Source of the DNA: Exilibacterium tricleocarpae
Lineage (GTDB): Bacteria; Pseudomonadota; Gammaproteobacteria; Pseudomonadales; Cellvibrionaceae
Direction: 5' to 3'
DNA length: 64,000 bases
NCBI RefSeq assembly: GCF_007004655.1
Contig: NZ_ML660103.1
Coordinates: forward strand, 62,001-126,000
Shown: positions 8,639 to 16,819 of the stretch, in pieces
How the letters are laid out: each line of letters begins with the position of its first letter
Numbering within the stretch: the stretch's first letter is position 1
Notes under the pieces: model-generated
What the model saw: only the letters and a program-made list of their open reading frames with translations
The model's database searches: none
What the model was told of the DNA's origin: nothing
Made by a program: the position numbers and the translations under genes

Positions 8639-9610
8639 ATGCAAAAATTAAATATCCCCGTAAAAAAATATCCGCTGCTTTTTTCGATCTTGACCGCCGC
8701 TGCCCTTACCACAGCGTCGGCCTCCTGGGCAGATACCCCGGCCCGCACCACGGCCGCCGGCGACAGTATTACCATGGCGTTTGCCGCCAACTGCAAGGGC
8801 AATGTATTTTTCTGGGAGCTGTTTTGCCTGCTCGGCGGCGATCAGCCCCGGCGCTCCTGGTTTGACGGCAATCGCAGTGAGGTCGACAGCGTACACGACA
8901 AATACAAACGCCTGGACCCAGGCATCACCGCCAACAAGAATGCCGCGGCCTCGGGATCGGAACTGCGCGGCGGCGGCAATAATTTTTCCGTTCAAGCCAA
9001 TAACATCGTTGCCCAGACCAATACCCCGGACCATGTGGAAGTGCTGCTCGGCGGTAACGATATCTGCAACCGCGATTGCACCGACCCCGCCAATTGCGGC
9101 GATCCCCTCTACACCGAGGGCCAGTGGCGCAGTTCCGTGCAGGCCGGGCTCGATATTCTGGTGGCCGGCCTGCCCACGGGCTCCACCGTTTACTTCGGCA
9201 GCGTGCCGCGGGTGCAGGACCTGCGGGCGGCGGGGCTGGCCAAACAGGCCTCAACCATCAGGGTCAATTGTGAAAGTATCTGGAACACTTTCAATATTTG
9301 CGGCATCGCCACCAGCGGCGGCACTGTCAACGGTGAAGGTGTAGCGCAGCGGCTGGCGTCGATTGCCGCAACCCAGCGTCGTTACAATGAAATTCTGCTG
9401 GAGGAATCGAACGCCTATAACAGCAACAGTAACGGACGCAACCCCAGAGGCATTGAAGTGGTCGCCGATTATGTGGATGAAACCACACCCTCGACCGGTA
9501 CCTTTCAGTTCAATAAAGATGATATTGACGGCGGTGACTGCTTCCACCCCAGTGTGCAGGGGCAAAATACGATTGCCGACCTGATGTGGAATGCCAATCC
9601 GGATAAGTAA
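8639..9610 (+). CDS. secreted SGNH/GDSL hydrolase
   Basis: A 323-residue protein with a clear Sec signal peptide (KK near the start, hydrophobic core, likely cut after SASWA at about residue 31). The catalytic blocks of the SGNH hydrolase family are visible: block I AGDSIT with the nucleophile Ser43, a Gly in block II (GSELRGGG), block III GGNDIC and block V DCFHPS near residue 303 with the Asp-His pair. Several cysteines suggest disulfides in the mature protein. Expected activity is esterase or lipase on an extracellular or periplasmic ester such as an acylated polysaccharide. It is monocistronic and convergent with the next gene, separated by a strong hairpin. Confidence 0.85.
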   Translation: MQKLNIPVKKYPLLFSILTAAALTTASASWADTPARTTAAGDSITMAFAANCKGNVFFWELFCLLGGDQPRRSWFDGNRSEVDSVHDKYKRLDPGITANKNAAASGSELRGGGNNFSVQANNIVAQTNTPDHVEVLLGGNDICNRDCTDPANCGDPLYTEGQWRSSVQAGLDILVAGLPTGSTVYFGSVPRVQDLRAAGLAKQASTIRVNCESIWNTFNICGIATSGGTVNGEGVAQRLASIAATQRRYNEILLEESNAYNSNSNGRNPRGIEVVADYVDETTPSTGTFQFNKDDIDGGDCFHPSVQGQNTIADLMWNANPDK

Positions 9611-9617
9611 CCCTACT

Positions 9618-9649
9618 GCGGTAACCGGCGAGGTCTGGCCGGTTACCGC
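9618..9649. terminator. bidirectional hairpin between convergent genes
   Basis: Perfect 12-bp stem GCGGTAACCGGC / GCCGGTTACCGC with an 8-base loop, lying between two convergent stop codons. There is no long T run, so it may act by pausing or as an mRNA end-stabilising structure rather than a textbook intrinsic terminator. Confidence 0.65.
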
Positions 9650-9652
9650 CGC

Positions 9653-11254
9653 TTACTCATCATCAGCTTGAATGTCGTATTGATACACCACCGGCAGGCC
9701 CCTGCGCATAACCACCGCCGTCACGCTGTCCTGTGTTCTCAAGGCTTCCCACAGCGGGTTGTGTCCGCTGTGCACCCACTGCTCGTTCACCATCATCAAC
9801 ACGTCGCCGGGTTCCATGCCCAGTAGCTGGTAGAACTCGTCCAGGTCCTGTTGCGAGAGTTTCATCAGGTTGTGGCCTTCGACCACATGCTCGCCCGTTT
9901 CAATTTGTTGTTCGAGTTGCAGCTGTTCCATCAGCTTATCGTCCACCCAGCGCCGCGCCAACGGCAGTATGGCGGTCGGGGCCGGCAGCACAGGCGCATC
10001 GTCGGCAGTTTCCTCCGGCGGGTTTTCAGCGTCGCTCCCGGCGGGCGCAGCGGTGCTCCGGTCGGTGGCGTAAAGGGATGTATTACCGGATCGCGAGGGG
10101 CTGTCGCCAGTATCGGTGACCCAGAGCTTGATCATCTCCAGCTTGCCGCGGTTATCGATGACGATAGCGCCGTGGTCGATCATATACAGTGTTACCTGCT
10201 GCATCAGCGTGTCGCCGATGCCAAAAAAATCCGCGCTGTTTTCGCCGATCTCCAGCAGCGCCCGGGACGCCGCCGGATCGTTGTTGACGCTCGAAGCGAT
10301 CATCTTGATCGGCAGCTCAGAGAGGCCGAGCGCCTGGTGCAGTGTTTTGTTCGGGGTCAACCCCAGCGAAATCAATTCCCTGTCGATAATGTCCCGAAAC
10401 ATCTCCACCGGTTGTGGGCCGCGCAAATAAATACCGTTGACAAAAGAGGTCGGCACGCCCTTGACGCCAAGTCGGCGCGCCAGGGAGCGATCCGCCTCGA
10501 TGCTGCCCCGGTGGCGCCCCGCGGTTAAGCAGTTGTCGAGGGCGGCGTGATCCATTTGCAGTTGGCCGGCGATATCGAGCACCTTGGCGCGGTCGATATG
10601 TGCCACCCGCGCCAGCAAATGGTCCTGATACTGCCACATGGCCTGTTGCTCGCCGGCGCAGCGAACGGCCTCGGCGAGCAGTGGTCCCTGTTTGTGGAAG
10701 TGTTGCGGAAAGTCGTAGTAAGCGATATTGACGAGGTCTTCATACTCTTGCAGTAAAGTGAGTAGCGTCGGTTGTAAACGCACGCAGTGGGCGGACTGGT
10801 AGCTGCAAAATACCGATAAGGTGACCGCGGCTGCCGCCGAGCCCCGCAGCGAGCGGGTCTTCCCGTCGAGGGTAATACGGGGCCGTTCGGGCGGCGTCAG
10901 GTGCAGCGTGGGAGCGATGCGCGAGCCGCGGGTGCCGGCGGTCTCCTCCAGCAACTTTTGCAGGCTCGCCCGCCGCAGTTGATAGATGGATTCCCTGAGA
11001 TCATAGAGCTGAAACTGGATCGCCGCATCGACTTCTGTCAGCGTAATCAGCCGATCGCCGACGCGGGCGGCAATGTCGTGACCATTGTTGGCCGGGGTTG
11101 CCGGAGCCGGGGTAGCCGGCGCAGGCGTATCACTGCAACCGCTGAGCAGTGCCAGCACTGCCACAAAAAACAAAGAGGTGCCCGAGACACGATGGCTGCA
11201 AGCGTGACGGTTGTTGCTGCGAAGATTGCGGTGAAACAGGCGGCTGTTGTTCAC
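9653..11254 (-). CDS. thioredoxin-fold (DsbA/Thioredoxin_4-like) lipoprotein with C-terminal PDZ-like domain
   Basis: A 533-residue predicted lipoprotein: basic N-terminus, hydrophobic segment and lipobox LLSGC near residue 40, then a Pro/Ala/Thr linker. A DsbA-like domain spans roughly residues 130-295, including the cis-proline block GVKGVPTSFVNG. At the active-site position the sequence is CSYQSAHC, where relatives have a QCPFC-type CxxC; the N-terminal nucleophilic Cys is Ser here, although another Cys lies four residues earlier. The C-terminal region (LMKLSQQDLDEFYQLLGMEPGDVLMMVN) resembles a PDZ/GspC-type domain. It is probably an envelope chaperone, isomerase or binding protein rather than a classical oxidase. 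Confidence 0.7.
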   Translation of the reverse strand: MNNSRLFHRNLRSNNRHACSHRVSGTSLFFVAVLALLSGCSDTPAPATPAPATPANNGHDIAARVGDRLITLTEVDAAIQFQLYDLRESIYQLRRASLQKLLEETAGTRGSRIAPTLHLTPPERPRITLDGKTRSLRGSAAAAVTLSVFCSYQSAHCVRLQPTLLTLLQEYEDLVNIAYYDFPQHFHKQGPLLAEAVRCAGEQQAMWQYQDHLLARVAHIDRAKVLDIAGQLQMDHAALDNCLTAGRHRGSIEADRSLARRLGVKGVPTSFVNGIYLRGPQPVEMFRDIIDRELISLGLTPNKTLHQALGLSELPIKMIASSVNNDPAASRALLEIGENSADFFGIGDTLMQQVTLYMIDHGAIVIDNRGKLEMIKLWVTDTGDSPSRSGNTSLYATDRSTAAPAGSDAENPPEETADDAPVLPAPTAILPLARRWVDDKLMEQLQLEQQIETGEHVVEGHNLMKLSQQDLDEFYQLLGMEPGDVLMMVNEQWVHSGHNPLWEALRTQDSVTAVVMRRGLPVVYQYDIQADDE

Positions 11255-11545
11255 AGTTTCTCCCCTTAATTATTATTATGACTGGAGTGAGTGTAGAACT
11301 GTTTGCGCCGAAGTGCGACCCCGTCCGGTAACCGCTGGGCGCGGGAGGCAGCCTGACCGGGCGCAGCCGTGGGTACGCCGCTCGTTGCGGATAGGGCTTG
11401 TGCTTTTTTTGTTGTATGATTTGCAACGTCTCCTCTTTTGCTTGCTAGTGTTAGCGCCGCTCCTGGCGTCCAAGTGAACAACTTATCCACACAAATTATC
11501 GGTGATTGCGATCGACTCGCGACACCTGACAGGTAGGTATCTCTT

Positions 11546-12013
11546 ATGGCTATTACTTTGAAAATCAATGGCGCGGAACGCCAGGTCGAGGTGGAACCGG
11601 ATACGCCACTGTTGTGGGTGATCCGCGATCATCTGCAGCTCACTGGTACCAAATTCGGCTGCGGTATTGCGCAGTGCGGTGCCTGTACCGTACATATGAG
11701 CGGCCAGGCCGTGCGTTCGTGTGTCATACCGGTGAGTGCTGCCGCCGGGCAGGAGATCACCACTATCGAAGGGCTGGGGTCAACAACCGCTGCGGCGGTG
11801 CAGGAGGCCTGGGAGGCGCTGTCGGTGGTGCAGTGCGGCTACTGCCAGTCGGGGCAGGTGATGTCGGCGACGGCGTTGTTGGAACAAAATGCCAATCCCA
11901 GCGATGCGGATATCGATCGATTTATGACGGGCAATATCTGCCGCTGTTCCACCTATGTGCGGATTCGCGCGGCGATTAAGCAGGCCGCGTCACAACTGGC
12001 GCAGGAGGCATAG
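11546..12013 (+). CDS. (2Fe-2S) subunit of a xanthine dehydrogenase-family molybdenum hydroxylase
   Basis: A 155-residue electron-transfer subunit with two iron-sulfur motifs. The N-terminal plant-ferredoxin type motif is [14 protein letters not shown] (residues about 43-56). The C-terminal motif is [10 protein letters not shown] followed by CRCSTY. Length and pattern match the small subunit of isoquinoline 1-oxidoreductase and aldehyde-oxidase-like two-subunit enzymes. It transfers electrons from the molybdopterin subunit encoded 3 bases downstream. No FAD subunit gene follows, so electrons probably go to a cytochrome or another membrane acceptor. Confidence 0.93.
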   Translation: MAITLKINGAERQVEVEPDTPLLWVIRDHLQLTGTKFGCGIAQCGACTVHMSGQAVRSCVIPVSAAAGQEITTIEGLGSTTAAAVQEAWEALSVVQCGYCQSGQVMSATALLEQNANPSDADIDRFMTGNICRCSTYVRIRAAIKQAASQLAQEA

Positions 12014-12016
12014 ATC

Positions 12017-14212
12017 ATGAATGAGCGACAGCAAACGTCTATCAGCCGGCGGTCTTTTCTGCAAAAAACCGCTGGCGCCGGCGCCGGTCTGACGCTGGCG
12101 GTCTATCTCAGTGGCTGCAGTCGGGAGGAACCTGCGTCGACGCCACCGGCTTCGGCGACCGGCGCCGCCACGGCTGTGGAACCGCTGGTGGCCAACGCCT
12201 TTGTAAAAATCGGCACCGACAATCGCGTCACTGTGGTGATTAAACATTTGGAAATGGGGCAGGGGGTCTACACCGGCCTGGCCACGCTGGTGGCCGAAGA
12301 AATGGATGCCGACTGGGGACAAATCGTCGCCGCAAGCGCACCGGCGGATGCGACGCGTTATGCCAACCTTCACTGGGGCCCGGTACAGGGCACCGGCGGC
12401 AGCTCCGCCATTGCCAATGCCTACCTGCAGATGCGTGAGGCCGGTGCGGCGGCGCGGCAGATGCTGATCGGCGCGGCGGCAACCGCCTGGGAGGTACCCG
12501 CCGGCGAGATTGAGGTGGCGCGCGGGCAGGTCTCACACCGGCAGTCCGGCCGCCAGGCCAGTTTTGGCGAACTGGCTGAAGCTGCGGTGCGGCAGCCTGT
12601 ACCTGAAAACGTAACGCTGAAAGACCCCGCCGCGTTCACACTGATCGGCCGCCACCTGTCACGTAAGGATGTGGGCAAGGTCGACGGTAGCGCCATCTTT
12701 ACCCAGGATATTCAATTGGACGGCATGTTGACCGCGGTCGTGGCGCACCCGCCGGTCTTCGGCGCCCGTCTCAAAGGTTTTGACGACAGCGCTGCCCGCC
12801 AGGTCAAAGGTGTCGTCAATGTGGTACAGGTACCCACCGGTGTGGCGGTGCTTGCCGATACTTTCTGGCACGCCAAACGCGGGCGCGATGCCCTGCAATT
12901 GGAGTGGGATGACAGCGAGGCTTTCACCCGGAGTTCGGCTGATTTGATGATGCAGTACAAGGAGCTGGCAAAGCAACCCGGTGCCCCGGCGCGGGTGGAG
13001 GGTGATGTTGAGAAGGGTTTTGCCGGCGCCGCCAAGGTGCTCGAAGCCAGCTATGAATTCCCGTTTCTGGCCCACGCCACTATGGAGCCGATGAACTGCG
13101 TGGCACGGATAACCGGCAAGGGTGCGGAAATCTGGAACGGCTGCCAGCTCCAGACCGGTGATCAGATGGCGGTTGCCGCGGCGCTTGGGTGTCGGCCTGA
13201 AGACATCATCATTCACACGCTGCTGGCGGGCGGCAGCTTTGGCCGGCGCGCCAGCGGCGACGCGGACTATGTAATAGAGGCGGTGGAGATCGCCAAGGCC
13301 CACGGCCGGGATGTACCGGTGAAGTTGGTCTGGACCCGCGAGGACGATACCCGGGCCGGCTATTTCCGGCCGCTGTATTTTCATCACCTGAAGGCCGGTC
13401 TCGACCAGGACGGAAAGGTTGTCGCCTGGCAACACCGTATTGTCGGCCAGTCGATCCTGGATGGAACACCGTTTTCCGGCATGATTCGCGATGGCATCGA
13501 CCTCTCTTCAGTCGAGGGCGCCCTGCATCTGCCTTACCATATCGACAATTTTTCGCTCGAACTCCACACCGTCGATGTCGGGGTGCCGGTGCTGTGGTGG
13601 CGCAGCGTCGGCTCCACCCATACGGCCTATGCAACCGAGACCTTTATCGACGAACTGGCCGCCGCCGCCGGGCGCGACCCGGTGGCGTTCCGTCTGCAGA
13701 TGTTAGGTGAAGACCCCCGCTACGAAGCCGTGCTGAAGCTGGCCGCCGAGCGCGGTGGCTGGCAGTCGCCGCTGCCGGAGGGACGCGCCAGGGGCTTTGC
13801 GGTGCATAAATCTTTCGGTAGCTATGTGGCGCAATTGGCGGAGGTGTCAATTGCGGCGGACGGCGGCTATCGGGTTGATAAGGTAACCTGCGCTGTGGAC
13901 TGCGGTGTGGCGGTCAACCCCGATGTTATTCGCGCGCAGATGGAGGGGGGTATCGGTTACGGTCTGTCGCCGACGCTGATAAGCGAAACCACGCTGGAGC
14001 AAGGCCAGGTGGTGGAAGCCAACTTCGACCGCTACCAGGTGGTGCGCATGGAGCATATGCCGGCAGTGGAGGTACATATCGTGCCATCCGCCGAGGCGCC
14101 CACCGGCGTCGGGGAGCCGGGCACGCCGGTGATTGGGCCGGCGGTGGCCAACGCACTATTTGCCGCCAGCGGCAAACCGCGCCACCGCCTGCCGTTGGGA
14201 ATGAAGGTTTAG
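12017..14212 (+). CDS. molybdopterin-binding subunit of xanthine dehydrogenase-family enzyme, Tat-exported
   Basis: A 731-residue catalytic subunit of the molybdenum hydroxylase family (IorB-like), expected to hydroxylate an N-heterocycle or aldehyde using water. The N-terminus carries a twin-arginine motif, SRRSFLQ, followed by a hydrophobic stretch and LSGC, a lipobox-like site, so the folded cofactor-loaded enzyme is probably exported and perhaps lipid-anchored. Molybdopterin contacts visible include GGSFGRR and the C-terminal block GVGEPGTPVIGPAVANA containing the catalytic glutamate. A good AGGAGG ribosome site overlaps the end of the iron-sulfur gene. Start and length fit the family. 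Confidence 0.9.
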   Translation: MNERQQTSISRRSFLQKTAGAGAGLTLAVYLSGCSREEPASTPPASATGAATAVEPLVANAFVKIGTDNRVTVVIKHLEMGQGVYTGLATLVAEEMDADWGQIVAASAPADATRYANLHWGPVQGTGGSSAIANAYLQMREAGAAARQMLIGAAATAWEVPAGEIEVARGQVSHRQSGRQASFGELAEAAVRQPVPENVTLKDPAAFTLIGRHLSRKDVGKVDGSAIFTQDIQLDGMLTAVVAHPPVFGARLKGFDDSAARQVKGVVNVVQVPTGVAVLADTFWHAKRGRDALQLEWDDSEAFTRSSADLMMQYKELAKQPGAPARVEGDVEKGFAGAAKVLEASYEFPFLAHATMEPMNCVARITGKGAEIWNGCQLQTGDQMAVAAALGCRPEDIIIHTLLAGGSFGRRASGDADYVIEAVEIAKAHGRDVPVKLVWTREDDTRAGYFRPLYFHHLKAGLDQDGKVVAWQHRIVGQSILDGTPFSGMIRDGIDLSSVEGALHLPYHIDNFSLELHTVDVGVPVLWWRSVGSTHTAYATETFIDELAAAAGRDPVAFRLQMLGEDPRYEAVLKLAAERGGWQSPLPEGRARGFAVHKSFGSYVAQLAEVSIAADGGYRVDKVTCAVDCGVAVNPDVIRAQMEGGIGYGLSPTLISETTLEQGQVVEANFDRYQVVRMEHMPAVEVHIVPSAEAPTGVGEPGTPVIGPAVANALFAASGKPRHRLPLGMKV

Positions 14213-14225
14213 GGAAGCTTGGAGA

Positions 14226-14999
14226 CTAACGCTCGACGAAGGCCCGCTCGATCACGTAGTGGGCCTGCTGGCCGTGGCGGGATTCCTGGAATCCCCTCGC
14301 GTCCAGGATCGCGCAGGTGTCTTTTAACATACTTGGGCTGCCGCAAATCATGAACCGGTCGTCGGCCGGATTGATTGGCGGCAGTCCCGCCGCCCGGGCC
14401 AGTTCGCCGCTTTCGAGGAGGTCGGTGAGGCGGCCCTGATTGCGGAACGGCTCCCGGGTCACCGTGGGGTAGTAGACCAGCTTCTCTCTGACCTCATCGC
14501 CAAAGAATTCATTTTGCGGCAGCTCGTTTTCGATATAGGCAGCATACGCCAGTTCGCTGGTGTAGCGCACACCGTGGGTCAACACCACCCGCTCGTAGCG
14601 CTCGTAGATCGCGGGGTCTTTGATAATACTCATAAACGGCGCCAGCCCCGTGCCGGTACTGATCAGGTAGAGGTGCCGCCCGGGCAGCAGGTGGTCGGCC
14701 ACCAAGGTGCCGGTAGGTTTACTGCTCACTAGTATTTGGTCGCCGACAGCCACATTTTGCAGGCGCGAGGTCAGGGGGCCATCGGGCACTTTGATACTGA
14801 AAAACTCTAACTCGTCGTCGTAGTTGGCACTGGCGATACTGTAGGCCCGCATCAGCGGCTTGCCCTCCAGTTCCAGTCCCACCATCACAAAGTGGCCGTT
14901 TTCAAAACGCAAGCCGGTATTGCGGCTGGTTTTGAAACTGAACAGGGTATCGTTCCAGTGGTGGACACTGATGACGGTTTCTTTGTGCAGGCTGGCCAT
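14226..14999 (-). CDS. fpr: ferredoxin-NADP+ reductase
   Basis: A 257-residue flavoprotein of the bacterial Fpr subclass that moves electrons between NADPH and ferredoxin or flavodoxin during oxidative stress and iron-sulfur assembly. Seen: the FAD motif RAYSIAS (residues about 50-56), the NADP block STGTGLAPFMSIIKD, and the C-terminal CGSPSML and family-typical tail HYVIERAFVER. The start MASLHKETV was chosen because it gives the standard Fpr length; the frame opens 24 codons further upstream without homology. It is divergent from a LysR-type gene, the fpr-finR arrangement known from Pseudomonas. Confidence 0.93.
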   Translation of the reverse strand: MASLHKETVISVHHWNDTLFSFKTSRNTGLRFENGHFVMVGLELEGKPLMRAYSIASANYDDELEFFSIKVPDGPLTSRLQNVAVGDQILVSSKPTGTLVADHLLPGRHLYLISTGTGLAPFMSIIKDPAIYERYERVVLTHGVRYTSELAYAAYIENELPQNEFFGDEVREKLVYYPTVTREPFRNQGRLTDLLESGELARAAGLPPINPADDRFMICGSPSMLKDTCAILDARGFQESRHGQQAHYVIERAFVER

Positions 15000-15070
15000 G
15001 GTTCGGTTATATCCTAATAGCTGACTCGAATAAGAGGATGGGTCACGATCTGTACTATACGCTATAACCA

Positions 15071-15100
15071 CAAATCGGCAAAATAGGATATTCCGATTTG
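15071..15100. promoter_or_regulatory. candidate LysR-type operator between fpr and its regulator
   Basis: Perfect inverted repeat CAAATCGG / CCGATTTG with a 14-base spacer, placed between the divergent fpr and LysR-type genes and ending 20 bases before the regulator start. It is AT-rich and flanked by TATAA-like sequences. It probably binds the LysR protein encoded next door to control both promoters; this is inference from position and symmetry. Confidence 0.55.
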
Positions 15101-15120
15101 CCTTATCTATAAAAACGATT

Positions 15121-16041
15121 ATGCATTTTACCCTGCGTCAATTGCAGATTTTCCTGGCCGCTGCCGACCACGAGAACATTACCCGGGCGGCGCAGTCGCT
15201 CGCCATGTCCCAGTCCGCTGCCAGCAGCGCGCTCAAGGAGCTGGAGCAGCAGTTCGATATTCAGTTGTTTGATCGGGTGGGCAAGCGGTTGCAGCTCAAC
15301 GAATTGGGGCGTTTGATGCGTCCCAGGGCCGAGGCGCTGCTGGCGCGGGCCGCTGAACTGGAGGCGGCGCTGGCGCGCCACGCCGATGCCGGCCCGATCA
15401 AGGTGGGTGCCACGATGTCGATTGGCAACTACCTGGCGGTGGGTATCATGGCCGGGTATATGGCCCGCTATCCGGATGCCAAGGTGGAGCTGGCGGTTGC
15501 CAATACCGAGTCCATTGTCGCCAAGGTGGCCAATTTCGAGCTGGACCTGGGCTTGATCGAAGGTGAGTTCCAGCACCCGGAGCTGGAGGTCATACCCTGG
15601 CGGGACGATGAACTGGTGGTATTCAGTGCGCCGTCGCACCCGCTGGCGCAGCAGCCGGCACTGGCGGATACCGATTTGCTGGCGGTCAAATGGATTCTGC
15701 GCGAGCATGGCTCGGGCACCCGCCAGACTTTCGATCGGGCCATGCACGACCTGTTGCCCAATATGCATCTGCTGCTGGAACTCCAACACACGGAAGCGAT
15801 CAAGCGCGCGGTGGAGGCGGGCCTGGGCGTGGGATGCATTTCGCGCATCACCCTGGAGGTGGCGTTTGCGCGCCGGACGCTGGTGCCGCTGAACGTGCCT
15901 GGCCGGGACCTGCGGCGGCGTTTTTATTTTATTCTGCACAAACAAAAGTACCGCAGCGCGGGGATCGATCACTGGCTGCGGTTGTGCCGGGAGATGACGC
16001 CTGCGGATAAGCTGATCGATGATCCCCGGTGTGCCCGCTAA
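15121..16041 (+). CDS. finR: LysR family transcriptional regulator, FinR-like
   Basis: A 306-residue LysR-type regulator with an N-terminal winged helix-turn-helix (residues 1-60, MHFTLRQLQIFLAAAD, then AQSLAMSQSAASSALKELE) and a C-terminal periplasmic-binding-like effector domain. It is divergently transcribed from fpr. In Pseudomonas the regulator in this position (FinR) activates fpr under superoxide stress. The symbol is assigned from this conserved context; the sequence alone shows only the LysR family. Confidence 0.75.
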   Translation: MHFTLRQLQIFLAAADHENITRAAQSLAMSQSAASSALKELEQQFDIQLFDRVGKRLQLNELGRLMRPRAEALLARAAELEAALARHADAGPIKVGATMSIGNYLAVGIMAGYMARYPDAKVELAVANTESIVAKVANFELDLGLIEGEFQHPELEVIPWRDDELVVFSAPSHPLAQQPALADTDLLAVKWILREHGSGTRQTFDRAMHDLLPNMHLLLELQHTEAIKRAVEAGLGVGCISRITLEVAFARRTLVPLNVPGRDLRRRFYFILHKQKYRSAGIDHWLRLCREMTPADKLIDDPRCAR

Positions 16042-16160
16042 CGATCCAGTAGACTTGCCAAAAAATTGGTGCATGTTCGCTTAAGTCGGTGAGGCCATTA
16101 AGCTGTGAGGGTTAATGTGTGCTGGGAGAACACAGCTTGGACAATATTGCGTTCCAAACT

Positions 16161-16323
16161 TTTCCTGTGCCACTCCACGGCCCGGCGGGGGTGCGCTGTT
16201 CCGATCGGGCGCAAGGTGGCTGTTGCGTGCTGCGAGAAGTCTGCCTGGGTAGTTTAGCGCTCTAAACCTTTTCTGTGCCACTCCACGGCCCGGCGGGGGT
16301 GCGCTGTCCCGATCGGGCGCAAG
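16161..16323 (+). repeat. 55-bp direct repeat, two copies
   Basis: Copies at 16161-16215 and 16269-16323 differ at two positions and share the core CCACGGCCCGGCGGGGGTGC. They start 108 bases apart. The second copy forms the left outer arm of the large hairpin that follows. Confidence 0.8.
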
Positions 16324-16474
16324 CTTGCCTGTTGTCCCGGCGGCTGCGGAACTCAACCATTTTTTTGCTGCGCAAAAAAATTGGGATTCGAACAGTCCTC
16401 GCCTAAAAACGCCGGGACAACAGGCAAGCTTAAACGCGCCCTGATTGATCGGGACAGCGCACCCCCGCCGGGCC
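16287..16474. repeat. 188-bp nested inverted repeat
   Basis: Outer arms 16287-16314 and 16447-16474 are perfect 28-bp complements. Inner arms 16321-16341 and 16411-16431 are perfect 21-bp complements (AAGCTTGCCTGTTGTCCCGG). A third inner stem uses the T7/A7 runs near 16361 and 16374. It probably forms a long cruciform or RNA hairpin. It resembles nothing I can name. Confidence 0.8.
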
Positions 16475-16539
16475 TTACCCTCTGCATACTTTATTTTGTA
16501 TCGAGAAAACCCTAACAGGTAGGACAAAGTCTGTCTTGA

Positions 16540-16629
16540 GGGACGCCTGCAACTTAGCAACTAACTAAAATTTGCCGCTTTTTGCTAACCCGACGACATG
16601 CGCTTAAGTAGCAAAGTTGCAGGCGTCCC
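16540..16629. repeat. 90-bp inverted-repeat element, copy 2
   Basis: The left arm 16540-16562 is identical to the arm of the element at 5497. The right arm 16607-16629 matches it except for two or three bases. The interior (about 45 bases) is unrelated to copy 1. Confidence 0.8.
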
Positions 16630-16709
16630 TTGTGGCTTGAAAAGTCCTCGCTCAAAAACGCCGGCGCGGCCCGTGCCGGGTGGCACGGATGCTGCCGGGA
16701 CCACCACCA

Positions 16710-16805
16710 AAAGCAGGCGCTTTAAGCGAAGGTAGGCGCCCTAGGCGGAAAGCAGGCACCTTAAGTGAAAGTAGGCACCACAAGCGAAAACAGGCGCCTG
16801 AAGCG
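16710..16805. repeat. 19-bp tandem repeat, five units
   Basis: Five imperfect 19-20 bp units begin at 16710, 16729, 16748, 16768 and 16787, with consensus AAAGYAGGCRCCWTAAGCG. The array ends about 15 bases before the 3' end of lhr and is non-coding. Confidence 0.8.
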
Positions 16806-16819
16806 AGTGATATTAATAT

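Larger units (their letters stand above)
16042..16819. other. repeat-rich intergenic region
   Basis: About 780 bases between the LysR gene and lhr without a credible gene. It consists of a 55-bp direct repeat, a 188-bp nested hairpin, the second copy of a 23-bp-arm inverted-repeat element and a 19-bp tandem repeat, all listed separately. A frame running through the hairpin on the minus strand is an artefact of the repeats. Confidence 0.7.

Noticed and set aside
16081-16560. A 159-codon frame on the minus strand through the repeat region
   Set aside because: It runs through inverted and direct repeats and shows duplicated peptide segments that mirror the DNA repeats; no homology or ribosome site.
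16710-16805. Possible CRISPR array at the 19-bp tandem repeat
   Set aside because: Units are directly adjacent with no unique spacers, and no cas genes are present.
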